Shown: positions 27,209-35,539 of the stretch, one piece after another
Layout: each line of letters opens with the position of its first letter
Numbering within the stretch: the stretch's first letter is position 1
From: Salinibaculum litoreum
GTDB taxonomy: Archaea > Halobacteriota > Halobacteria > Halobacteriales > Haloarculaceae
Direction: 5' to 3'
Assembly: GCA_009789175.1 (NCBI GenBank)
Contig: CP046866.1
Span: 868,001 to 932,000 of the forward strand
DNA: 64,000 nucleotides
Translations under genes and position numbers: made by a program
The notes under the pieces: generated by a model
Database searches by the model: none
Seen by the model: only the letters and a program-made list of their open reading frames with translations
Told to the model about the DNA's origin: nothing

Positions 27209-28137
27209 TGCCGTGTTGAATAGCGATCTAATCGACGGTTGTCACGGGTTAGAAGGGCGAAGCCGAGGAAATCGATTCTGGCTATGGAAGTTGATCTCCT
27301 CGACTTCGTTGAGCAGTGTCGGCAGCTAGTCAAACAAGCGTTGGGAAAGCACGCGGGCGAGCCCGCCAGCGGCGGGTTCGCCCGCTGGAAGCACGTCGTT
27401 CTCCATTGTTTCCGGCTCGAAGACGGCCACAGCTACCGTGAAACACCGAATCGGCTACAGTACATGACCGAGATTTGTGACGCACTTGGCCTAGATCCGG
27501 ACGATATGCCTGACTTCACCACACTCTACAAATCGTTCGACCGGCTGGAAATGTGGGTCTGGCGGGCGTTGCTGCGCGTTTCCGCGCAGCAACACCCGCA
27601 GTCTGGCCACGCTGCACTCGACAGCACGTTCTTCGACCGCCGCTCCGCTTCGTCGTACTACCGCCAGCGGTCAGGAAGTAACGTCCAGACACTGAAAGTG
27701 ACGACACTAACCGATAGAGAGTCTCTTGCTGTTCTTGACGTACATATCTCCGCCCGGTGGAAACACGATACGAAGACCGGGCCGCAGGTCGTCCGCCGGA
27801 ACGCGGACGACCTGCTATCAGTGGCTGCCGACAAAGCCTTCCACAACTGGATCACGAAATACGAGTTCTACGCACTCGGTGTCGAGCCACTCATCTTACA
27901 GCGTGGATCAAGACCGTTGACGCTAGGACATAACGCGCTCATCCGGGCAAAAGGCTACTCTCAGCGCTGGATGGCCGAAACATCGTATTCGACAACGAAG
28001 CGCTCGCTCGGCGATGCCGTGCGAGCGCTCGGCTGGTATCGACAGTTCCGTGAAATCGTCCTCATGTTCGCCATATCCAACATAGAACCGCTCTGTGAAC
28101 CTCTCTAACCATGACTCAGCATCTATTCAACACGGCA
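27209..28137 (+). mobile_element. IS5-family (ISH1-group-like) insertion sequence, 929 bp
   Basis: Perfect 15-bp terminal inverted repeats TGCCGTGTTGAATAG (27209-27223; complement at 28123-28137) and an 8-bp target duplication GTTCAAAC (27201-27208 and 28138-28145). One transposase gene. The element interrupts a nuclease gene at codon 8. Confidence 0.9.
27239..28108 (+). CDS. IS5-family transposase
   Basis: The product is 289 residues from a TTG at 27239, or 274 from the ATG at 27284 (MEVDLLDFV). DDE residues can be placed at HAALDSTFFDR, at RNADDLLSVAADKAF, and at the Glu of WMAETSYSTTKRSLG, which is the usual signature of haloarchaeal IS5-type transposases. The N-terminal 80 residues hold a helix-turn-helix-like region. 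Intact and probably functional; it could also act on the 127-bp MITE at 19435-19561, which shares its terminal repeat. Confidence 0.9.
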   Translation: MSRVRRAKPRKSILAMEVDLLDFVEQCRQLVKQALGKHAGEPASGGFARWKHVVLHCFRLEDGHSYRETPNRLQYMTEICDALGLDPDDMPDFTTLYKSFDRLEMWVWRALLRVSAQQHPQSGHAALDSTFFDRRSASSYYRQRSGSNVQTLKVTTLTDRESLAVLDVHISARWKHDTKTGPQVVRRNADDLLSVAADKAFHNWITKYEFYALGVEPLILQRGSRPLTLGHNALIRAKGYSQRWMAETSYSTTKRSLGDAVRALGWYRQFREIVLMFAISNIEPLCEPL

Positions 28138-28923
28138 GTTCAAACCGCTCTTGAATCGTTCTGTGACGAAATAGTCGCCCGCGCTCCTAATGGCGTCGAA
28201 GGTTTACTTACCGGCGATAAGGACAAACTTGGAAAGACTATTCTTCGTCAGGACCCGGAACAGTTCGTCTGTCAATATCTGGTCTGGCCAATCTGTCGGG
28301 CGCTCAATTATGACCACGTCACTGAGTGGTACCTTGATGGCTACGATGGGTCTGCCGACTTCTATATCAGGAGTACTTCGACCCCCATTTTAGCGGAAGT
28401 CAAACGATTCAATCACTACAAGAAGGCAATCCGAGATCTCCGCGACTATCTCAATCATCGTACAACTACGACATCATATGGGATTGCAACGGATGGGCTC
28501 TCGTGGATCTTTTTCCGAGCACCGATGGACCGCCGTCGGAATCCTGTCGTTCTTGAGTATGCCTCTCTCCGGGAGGCGGCCTTCGATTATCTGGTTGATG
28601 AGGGACTTGTACGACCACAATTAGAGGGGACGCGGATCCTCCGACATTCGACGATTCAACCTGTAGCGAAGGTCAGCTATCGGGAGTATTGTCGTCTTCG
28701 CCGTCGCCCCCGTTCTGATAGCGCTAGAAGATTTGTTCGACAATTCAGCCCAATTATACTCAACCGCCATCTCTCTCATTCTCACCATGACGGTTCTCTT
28801 AGCCAATACGACTCCCTAGAAGAGGAGGACAAGCGAGAAACTCTCGCTGACTTCGACTCATCAGCCTCGGAGTCTGACAAATCGGAAGAAGCCGACGACA
28901 CTGGATTGAATGATTTTATGTAG
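28111..28923 (+). CDS. PD-(D/E)XK-type nuclease domain protein, 5' end replaced by IS sequence
   Basis: From the ATG at 28111, which lies inside the right end of the insertion sequence, the frame gives 270 residues; only the first ten codons are IS-derived and the rest continues the original gene begun at 27183. The centre has GSADFYIRSTSTPILAEVKR, the D...(E)xK arrangement of restriction-enzyme nucleases (as in HsdR N-terminal domains), followed by IRDLRDYLNHRTTTTSYGIA and DGLSWIFF. The C-terminus is Ser/Asp/Glu-rich. The IS therefore seems to supply a replacement start; whether it also supplies a promoter is unclear. Likely an island effector nuclease. Could be classed as a pseudogene if not expressed. 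Confidence 0.7.
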   Translation: MTQHLFNTAVQTALESFCDEIVARAPNGVEGLLTGDKDKLGKTILRQDPEQFVCQYLVWPICRALNYDHVTEWYLDGYDGSADFYIRSTSTPILAEVKRFNHYKKAIRDLRDYLNHRTTTTSYGIATDGLSWIFFRAPMDRRRNPVVLEYASLREAAFDYLVDEGLVRPQLEGTRILRHSTIQPVAKVSYREYCRLRRRPRSDSARRFVRQFSPIILNRHLSHSHHDGSLSQYDSLEEEDKRETLADFDSSASESDKSEEADDTGLNDFM

Positions 28924-29188
28924 TCAGTCGTGAATTAGGCAGCTTGTTTCTCCAATGCAGTTGCGTCATGCGCTCCCTGATGCAATCATAATCTCCAGTG
29001 CTACTACGGCTTCAGTTCTGAGTTGCTGGAATCTATCGAGAGGCGTTGTATCGGTCAAGTCTAGCGACTCACGACTGAAGCGACACTTCTACCCGAGGCA
29101 GTAATATTTATCAATACTACGATACTGTCAGTTATTGGCCGGTGTCTCTCGTTAATTGTTGGTCGAACCAGCGTCTATGTGCTGTCGG

Positions 29189-29575
29189 TCAGGAGTTCGC
29201 AAATTCGGCAAGCGAGTGGTTTGGGCTGTCAGCCCTCCATTTCCCAATTTGGATGAAATCGAAGGTATCGAGCGGATCTGAAACCACCTCATTGAGCTGT
29301 GCCTTGATCGCCTTTGAGAGACTATCGACGGGGATCACCGTGAGTGCGTGCTGGGTAAGGAAGTAACTGGTAGCTAGGTTTGTCGGTGCGACAACGATGA
29401 CGTCTGCCCCATCGGTGTCGTCGAGAGCGAGTTGGGCGTCCCGATACTGGAGTACAGTTGCGTCGAGTTCATCCACTGGGAACAATCCGACAGCATCACC
29501 GTAGCTATACTTTCTCCCGCCGATCTGAAATGTCCTTTGGTCATAATTACATTCCGATATATGTCCAATAAGCAT
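29189..29575 (-). CDS. Unrecognised 128-aa soluble protein
   Basis: Start placed at the ATG at 29575 (MLIGHISECNYDQ); an upstream ATG at 29650 would add 25 residues that look non-coding. The sequence shows an N-terminal beta-rich part and a Rossmann-like stretch ADVIVVAPTNLATSYFLTQH, but no catalytic residues I can name. It lies alone between the nuclease gene and the divergently transcribed exonuclease VII genes. The 265 bases on its left (28,924-29,188) hold no gene, only AT-rich sequence. Function unknown. Confidence 0.6.
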   Translation of the reverse strand: MLIGHISECNYDQRTFQIGGRKYSYGDAVGLFPVDELDATVLQYRDAQLALDDTDGADVIVVAPTNLATSYFLTQHALTVIPVDSLSKAIKAQLNEVVSDPLDTFDFIQIGKWRADSPNHSLAEFANS

Positions 29576-29753
29576 TAATTTTTGCGGTGGGAAGCTGAGC
29601 GACTCCCGATTCGGATTGGTTCTACCTTTCAGTTGGAATATTAGAATCACCGCACAATCCCGTCGATGCCGCCGAATTCCTCACTCAAAATAGCTACGAC
29701 ACTGACAATAACCGGGGTGCATTTTTATCTCACCAGCCGAGTTGCTGTGATAG

Positions 29754-30989
29754 ATGGCTGATGTCGACGGGTCACTCGCCACTGAAGCCGACTTAGATGC
29801 TGACGATGTGGTAACAGTCGCAAGCCTCAACGCAGAGATTGCCAGCGTTATCGAGGCCCGTGCCGACCTAAATCACGACTACGTCGTTGGCGACGTCTCA
29901 GACCTGTCCGAATCCAACGGGCACGTCCATTTCGATTTGGTCTATGAGGAGGCGTCGATACACTGCGTACTCTTCGGCTTTCGCCGCAACGGCGCGAGTA
30001 TCGAGCCTGAAGAGGAGATGCAGGCAGCAGTCCGGGGCGAACTCTCGTACTACGAAGAGCGTGGCTCGTGCTCGCTGCTCGTCACCGACGTTGTTGATAT
30101 CGGTGAGAGCGAGTACAGTCAGGTATACGAACAGAATCGTCAGCTACTCGCAGAACATGGGCTGTTGGCAGACGAACGCAAGCAGACGCTACCGGATCTG
30201 CCGAGCACAGTCGGTCTAGTGACATCCGCGGACAGTGCTGCCAAAACTGATGCGGTGACTGCAATCCACGACTGCTACCCAGATGTCGACATCAAACTCC
30301 AGCATGCTACTGTTCAGGGCCCAGATGCGCTGCAGGAACTGATGGGCGGTATCTCGGGACTTGACGACGATGCAACGGTTGACATCATTGTGGTCACTCG
30401 TGGTGGCGGTGCCGACAAAACATTGCGAGTCTTTAATGAAACCCCGCTCTGCCGTGTTATCGCCGGAACTGAAACGCCAATCGTTGCGGGTATCGGCCAC
30501 GAAGATGACCGGACGTTGGCTGGCGAGGTTGCTGACCATCGTGTAATGACGCCAACGGAGGCCGGCAAAATTGTTCCCGAGCGAGCGGCGAAAGAACAGG
30601 AACTGTCGCGACTCAGCACAAATTTGAAGAGCGCCTACGAGACAGCAGTCGAGACGCAACTGGCTGGCTTCGGAACTGCTCTCGATAATGTCTACGAGAC
30701 GGAGATCACGACTCATTTACAGAATCTTGAGGCATCACTTAGCCACGCAACGAAGCGACAGGTAGAAACGGAACTGTTGAACCTCCAAGCCCAACTCAAT
30801 GGTGCGTACGACGCGGTAGAGCGGAAGAAAGAACACGAGGAGGTACTCGCCGAGACAGTCGAAACGGTCCGAGAAGAAGCGACTGCGAACGCGCAAGCGG
30901 AGGTCGAAGCCACTCGACGGCGGTACCGCCTGCTTCTCGTGGCGTTGTTCCTCTTGGCAATCCTGTTGTTTGTTCTGTTTGGACTCTAA
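29754..30989 (+). CDS. xseA: Exonuclease VII large subunit with C-terminal membrane segment
   Basis: The 411-aa product has an N-terminal OB-fold (DYVVGDVSDLSESNGHVHFD), the catalytic domain with VVTRGGGA near 215, the GIGHEDDRTLAGEVADHR motif near 245, and a long coiled-coil C-terminus as in XseA. Exonuclease VII degrades single-stranded DNA to oligonucleotides and needs several XseB subunits. The last 22 residues (LLLVALFLLAILLFVLFGL) form a single hydrophobic helix, a tail anchor that I do not associate with bacterial XseA. Start ATG at 29754. The xseB reading frame follows 2 bases later but carries a frameshift. Confidence 0.85.
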   Translation: MADVDGSLATEADLDADDVVTVASLNAEIASVIEARADLNHDYVVGDVSDLSESNGHVHFDLVYEEASIHCVLFGFRRNGASIEPEEEMQAAVRGELSYYEERGSCSLLVTDVVDIGESEYSQVYEQNRQLLAEHGLLADERKQTLPDLPSTVGLVTSADSAAKTDAVTAIHDCYPDVDIKLQHATVQGPDALQELMGGISGLDDDATVDIIVVTRGGGADKTLRVFNETPLCRVIAGTETPIVAGIGHEDDRTLAGEVADHRVMTPTEAGKIVPERAAKEQELSRLSTNLKSAYETAVETQLAGFGTALDNVYETEITTHLQNLEASLSHATKRQVETELLNLQAQLNGAYDAVERKKEHEEVLAETVETVREEATANAQAEVEATRRRYRLLLVALFLLAILLFVLFGL

Positions 30990-30991
30990 TC

Positions 30992-31169
30992 ATGGCCAAA
31001 GGCAACCATCGGTGACAAGGTGAATCGTGTCGAAACGATTATTGAGCGACTTGAAGAGGGCGAGGTATCGCTAGAAGAAGCGCAGAATCTACACGAAGAA
31101 GGACAAGAGTTGCTCGAAGAGCTCCAGAGCGACCTTAATGTGGGTGATGGGCAGATTCTCGAGCAATAA
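30992..31169 (+). pseudogene. xseB: Exonuclease VII small subunit, frameshifted
   Basis: ATG at 30992 is followed by GCC AAA GGC and soon by a TGA. Deleting one G of the GG at 31001-31002 opens a frame MAKATIGDKVNRVETII that runs to the stop at 31167-31169 as a typical 59-residue XseB (EERLEEGEVSLEEAQ-like helix, then LHEEGQELLEELQ). A shortened 49-aa form could start at the GTG at 31020. Two bases separate it from xseA, so they were co-transcribed. The shift may be a true mutation, a sequencing error, or recoding. Confidence 0.75.
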
Positions 31170-31316
31170 CCTCATAAGCCCGTTTTTCAAGTCTCATAGA
31201 CTTTTTATAATCTGACAGAACGACATGTTCTCAATTCAAGTACGTTGCTTATCCTCTGTAGAAATAGTGAGTGACGTGAGCGTATTTTACCCAAGCGTCT
31301 TGGATGGTAAATCGAT

Positions 31317-33698
31317 ATGATTTCTGAGAGTGAATTGATGGAATCTGTCGAATTCCCCGTCGATCTATCAGAGGCTGACACGGGCGCAGTGTTGTTCTAT
31401 ATTGCCGGCCAGGTTCCACTACCGGTTGAGGACTTCTCTAGGGACTGCTGTCAGACTCAGAGTGAAGTGAGGGATATTTTGCAGAGTAGGTTCCAAAACG
31501 AGGTGAAGATCGACCAGACCGGGTTCATAAGTTTGACACAGGCCGCTTCGAAGCCCCTTCTCACAGAGGCGAGCCCTATATTAAATAAGGCGAAAGATGC
31601 TGAGAGCCGGGGCAAACGATATCATGATGATGGCAACAGCGAAAAGGCGGCTAAGCAGTATCGGACCGCTGCTATCCTCTTTTCTGGAGTGAAAAATCGA
31701 CTCACGACGGCCGGAGATGTCTCAGATAGTCTCACAGAGCGGGTCGCAGAAGTCAGCAAAACCCACGACAGGATTCAAAAAGAATTGGCCGAAGACACTG
31801 TCACTCACCGCAAAATGCTCGCACAGCACCGTGAGAACGAAGGTGATGACTCCGTGCAATTAGACGACTATGATGAAGCTGCCGAACACTTTGACGATGC
31901 TCTTCTCCTCTACAAGGGGGCAAAAGAGGCCATTGAAACATACAATGAAAGCCGCTTTTTCTCATCCAGTGAGCCGATAGATTCGAGCGAAGTCGACCGT
32001 CTCGCTAATGCGGTGAACCGGAAGGTTCGCAACGCAAAGGGGCATGCTGAGGAAACTCCTGAGACTGAAGAGACAAAACTGAATGACAAAACAACTGAGG
32101 GCAACTCTCAGACTCAGAGCGAAATAGATGATGAAATCCAGACTGATGACGACCCAGATTCCGATGGCATAGATGAGGATGCTGGAAGTGCGCTGTCGAA
32201 AGAAAATGTGATTGGCAACATAAAGCAGTACGTCGATGAACACGATAGCATTCCGACATGCAAAGAGATTGCCAACATATCCTCTGAGACTGAAAAAGAG
32301 CTTCTCGCACATTTCGACACATGGAACAGTGCACTCGAAACTGCGGATATCGATAAACAAAAACGGCTAATCGACGAATTACAAGACATTTCAGAAGAAG
32401 TTAGCGTCCCGCCTAGCGTCGGGCAAGTTGATGAACATAGTGTCTACACCTCCGAGATATATCTCGACGAATTTGGTTCTTGGGCGGACGCAATAACTGC
32501 AGCTGGTCTCAGAAATGTATCGCGAAATCCACCTAAAGAAAACCTCTCGACTGAGGAGGAGATGAGTCAGACACTGCAGCGACTAGACGAGGAAACTGAT
32601 GTGTTCCCGATGATGAACGACGTTCGCGAAAAGACAGATTACACTCCCTCGGAGTACAAATCTGAGTTTGGATCGTGGAACGATGCACTCGTCGCTGTGG
32701 GTATTGATAAGCAGGAACGTCTCTTAGAAGAGATACGTCGTGTCAGAAATATCGTCGGTTCTCGACCGAGCGTCTTCGAACTTTACACACACAGTTCTCT
32801 TTCGATGGGGGAATTTACGAAGAATTTCGAGGACATCGGTGAAGTCCTTGACCTCGCACTGGGCGATGAGGTGTATAACGAATCCCCGTCTGAGGGCGAG
32901 CACCCTTCTAAAGAGGAGGACAAAACTAGTAGTAGCAACACTTCCACTGACTCTGATGAGGAAACCTCTGAAGGGGTCGAATCGTTAGCCACCTCAAATC
33001 CAACACGTCAGGACTATCTTGAGGCCATTCGGTTCGTGGCTGACTCACTTGAGACAGCTGTGAAGTCAGCTGACATCCGTGGTCAGACACCGTACTCGGT
33101 GAATGAAATTACACAAGAGTTCGGAACATGGCCGGCGGCACTCAAGGCAGCAGACATCGACAATGAAACACGATTGCTGACCGAACTTCGTCGTGTCGCA
33201 GACAAATTAGGTCATCAGCCGTCGACAACAGAAATGAATGAACACGGCCATGTAAGCGCAGGTCTGTACCAGATCTATTTCAGGTCGTATACTGAGGCGG
33301 TTGACCAGGCATTCAATGATGATCAAGAAAGCGAGAACGAAATCCCCTCTCAGACTATCTCTGTCACAACGACTGTCAGTGCGATAGAAGAGGATAGTCG
33401 ACTTGATCAACCCATAGTAGTTCAGGTAATCCAATCCTCGACGGTGAATGGGAACGTCAAGGACGCCAATTTGCGGGTTGAAGATATTGATGGGAATCAA
33501 ACGTGGCTCAACATCTGGAGCAAGCACGCTGTCGACATCTTGTGGGAGACTGGTCACTGGTATGTACTCCTGCAGGCTCGGGGTCAATACTGGACAAACA
33601 GTGATGGGGAGACTGGTCGCAACTTGAGTTCCACGAAGGATTTGCTGGTAGAGAGCATTGGTCCTGGTCGTCCAGACGTAGAGACTGTGGTCAGATGA
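31317..33698 (+). CDS. 793-aa protein with six homing-endonuclease-associated repeats and C-terminal OB-fold
   Basis: The N-terminal 80 residues look like a winged helix; residues about 90-220 are helical hairpins (KRYHDDGNSEKAAKQY; EAAEHFDDALLLYKGAKEA) of TPR/MIT type. After an acidic linker, six repeats of about 50 residues follow (about 297-680), e.g. RLIDELQDISEEVSVPPSVG ... FGSWADAITAAGL. They match the repeats of the protein at 20062-23745. The last 120 residues form an OB-fold (LRVEDIDGNQTWLNIWSKHA). Probable DNA-binding scaffold. It precedes the DpdA-like operon by 120 bases on the same strand. Confidence 0.8.
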   Translation: MISESELMESVEFPVDLSEADTGAVLFYIAGQVPLPVEDFSRDCCQTQSEVRDILQSRFQNEVKIDQTGFISLTQAASKPLLTEASPILNKAKDAESRGKRYHDDGNSEKAAKQYRTAAILFSGVKNRLTTAGDVSDSLTERVAEVSKTHDRIQKELAEDTVTHRKMLAQHRENEGDDSVQLDDYDEAAEHFDDALLLYKGAKEAIETYNESRFFSSSEPIDSSEVDRLANAVNRKVRNAKGHAEETPETEETKLNDKTTEGNSQTQSEIDDEIQTDDDPDSDGIDEDAGSALSKENVIGNIKQYVDEHDSIPTCKEIANISSETEKELLAHFDTWNSALETADIDKQKRLIDELQDISEEVSVPPSVGQVDEHSVYTSEIYLDEFGSWADAITAAGLRNVSRNPPKENLSTEEEMSQTLQRLDEETDVFPMMNDVREKTDYTPSEYKSEFGSWNDALVAVGIDKQERLLEEIRRVRNIVGSRPSVFELYTHSSLSMGEFTKNFEDIGEVLDLALGDEVYNESPSEGEHPSKEEDKTSSSNTSTDSDEETSEGVESLATSNPTRQDYLEAIRFVADSLETAVKSADIRGQTPYSVNEITQEFGTWPAALKAADIDNETRLLTELRRVADKLGHQPSTTEMNEHGHVSAGLYQIYFRSYTEAVDQAFNDDQESENEIPSQTISVTTTVSAIEEDSRLDQPIVVQVIQSSTVNGNVKDANLRVEDIDGNQTWLNIWSKHAVDILWETGHWYVLLQARGQYWTNSDGETGRNLSSTKDLLVESIGPGRPDVETVVR

Positions 33699-33788
33699 AC
33701 GCTGTGCCAGTTACGATGTGATCAATGTGCATCATGAAAATATAGATTTATAATTATTATGGTATCTCATTCGCTGGCAGGGAACAGA

Positions 33789-33797
33789 GTTATACAA
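33789..33797 (+). promoter_or_regulatory. TATA box of the DUF6884-DpdA-GHKL operon
   Basis: GTTATACAA is centred about 26 bases before the ATG at 33819, so transcription would be leaderless. A second AT-rich segment (TTTATAATTATTAT) is near 33750. Confidence 0.5.
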
Positions 33798-33818
33798 TAG
33801 TGGTCTCAACAACTGTCT

Positions 33819-34295
33819 ATGTCTATCTTGCTTATTCAGGGATGCTCCAAGTCTAAGAACGCCCCCGGAGAACCTGTTGAGGCCCTCGATTTATACTCCG
33901 GATACTTCTTCAAGATTATCAAAAAAGCCATACGTGACGGCGATTTCAATAAACGAATCGACATTTGGATTCTATCAGCGAAATACGGGCTAATCGAGGA
34001 TGAAACCGAGATACAGCACTATGATCGACGGATGGATTCTAAGCGCGCAGCAGAACTTGCCCCGCAAGTCTCGGAAGATTTGGAACATAAGGGTGTGGGT
34101 GAGTATGACACTGTTGTTGTGAACGTCGGGAATGACTATCGTGATGCCCTCTCCGGCTTAGAAGCCTTAGAAAGTACAGATGTACATCACATTGATGGGG
34201 AAGGGATTGGTGTGAAAGGTCACAAATTAAAACAAATTATCCGTGGTGACTTCTCTGTGCCCCAGAAAGCAACCTCTGAAAAGGAGTCGGTCTAA
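33819..34295 (+). CDS. DUF6884-like protein linked to the DpdA-like enzyme
   Basis: The 158-aa product opens with LLIQGCSKSK, then LYSGYFFK, ILSAKYGLI and EIQHYDRRM, the conserved order of DUF6884-type domains. The layout parallels the archaeosine-synthase core seen in the gene at 41930-43933 (PCSQKK ... SGMYGPVP ... YDYV), so I read the two as distant relatives; here the KPYxxSxxH part is absent. It sits 2 bases before the transglycosylase gene and is surely co-transcribed with it. It may modify the inserted base or help DpdA recognise DNA; neither is shown. Confidence 0.7.
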   Translation: MSILLIQGCSKSKNAPGEPVEALDLYSGYFFKIIKKAIRDGDFNKRIDIWILSAKYGLIEDETEIQHYDRRMDSKRAAELAPQVSEDLEHKGVGEYDTVVVNVGNDYRDALSGLEALESTDVHHIDGEGIGVKGHKLKQIIRGDFSVPQKATSEKESV

Positions 34296-34297
34296 GT

Positions 34298-35539
34298 ATG
34301 GCTCAAACCCACTCTACGCAATCGCTCGATTTCGATATTGATTCAATTACAGGTGATGCCAGAGCTGGCCAACTCATCATCAACGACCAAACGCTCGAAA
34401 CCCCGAATCTCTTTCCAGTACTCAACTTCTACGCTGGGGGAACTCAGCGGAGTGTCTACGGTGGTGGCGTCCATCGGACGATAAAGGAATTCATGATTGG
34501 TGCTGACCGGGTTGGTACAGACCCGCTGTCTGAATATTTTGATGCAGCGATGACCTCCGTGTCGTCGTTGACTGACTACAATCTGACCCGAGAGCGCTAC
34601 GAAGACTATCTTGAGACACCAATCAAAGAACGAGAACTCTTCGAACCATTCTCTGGCCTTGTTTTCGCTGACTCCGGTGGTTTCAAATTCCTGAATAGTG
34701 ACGAGATGGACGGTAGCGACTTTGAAATGGAGATGAACCAAGAGACTGTCTTCGACATCCAGCAATCACTGGGAAGCGATATCATCGTAAACCTCGATCA
34801 TCCGATTGCGCCGGACGATGGTCACGAGGAGAGGGTCGAAAAGGCGAGACAAACAGCCGACAACATACATGAATTTCTCAGTTTGTCCCGTGATTTTGAG
34901 GGGGCACTCTATCTCACAGTCCACGGCTACAATTATTCAATGATTGATGAATTTCTGGACGTTCTCACCGACGAAGTTCCCGAAGGCGTGATTCGGGAGG
35001 GATTCGATGGAATCGCTCTCGGAAGCCTGGTGCCAAAGAAGGACAACCGTGGTGCGTTGATTACTGCAGTTTCTGACTGTCGGGAGGTAATGGCTGACTG
35101 GGGAATCTCTGATTGGCCGTTGCACGTATTGGGTATCTCGAGTCGTGCTATTCCACTACTCGCAGCACTGGGTGCTGATACATTCGATTCCAGCACGCAC
35201 CTCCACAACGCCATCAACGGCAAGTACAATTACTCTATGATGGAGAGTGTCCCTATCGACGATGTTGACTTCAGTAGGTGTGACTGCCCTGTCTGCCAAT
35301 CCGATGAATTAGTCGATAGAATGAAAGGGAATGCGGAATACCAGAAGGATATACTTGGTCCGGTTGCGATGCACAACTTGATTATACAGAAACGGGAACT
35401 CGCAGAGATCAGACGGTGCATTCACGAAGAGGACACGAATGCGCTTGTGGACTACTTTGAAGATCGGTTCAGTCGAGACAAGACTATGAGACGCTACGCA
35501 CATCAGGTCGTCAACGAATCACTTGGAGGGTACTTCTAA
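34298..35539 (+). CDS. dpdA: DpdA-like DNA/tRNA-guanine transglycosylase
   Basis: The 413-residue product has the TGT fold signature: FADSGGFKFLNSDE with the proton-transfer Asp near 125, NLDHPIAPDDG, LTVHGYNYS, ALGSLVPKK, and GADTFDSSTHLHNA with the nucleophile Asp near 296. A zinc site CxCxxC (CDCPVC, near 328) plus a downstream His (AMHN) is complete. It lacks the C-terminal PUA domain expected of the archaeal tRNA enzyme and differs strongly from tRNA TGT. DpdA enzymes exchange guanine in DNA for the 7-deazaguanine preQ0, a base archaea already make for archaeosine. Flanked by a DUF6884 gene and a GHKL ATPase with overlapping starts. Confidence 0.8.
   Translation: MAQTHSTQSLDFDIDSITGDARAGQLIINDQTLETPNLFPVLNFYAGGTQRSVYGGGVHRTIKEFMIGADRVGTDPLSEYFDAAMTSVSSLTDYNLTRERYEDYLETPIKERELFEPFSGLVFADSGGFKFLNSDEMDGSDFEMEMNQETVFDIQQSLGSDIIVNLDHPIAPDDGHEERVEKARQTADNIHEFLSLSRDFEGALYLTVHGYNYSMIDEFLDVLTDEVPEGVIREGFDGIALGSLVPKKDNRGALITAVSDCREVMADWGISDWPLHVLGISSRAIPLLAALGADTFDSSTHLHNAINGKYNYSMMESVPIDDVDFSRCDCPVCQSDELVDRMKGNAEYQKDILGPVAMHNLIIQKRELAEIRRCIHEEDTNALVDYFEDRFSRDKTMRRYAHQVVNESLGGYF

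Noticed and set aside
34298-35539. Housekeeping archaeal tRNA-guanine transglycosylase (tgtA)
   Set aside because: It lacks the C-terminal PUA region, has a divergent core, and lies in an operon with DUF6884 and GHKL genes inside an island.
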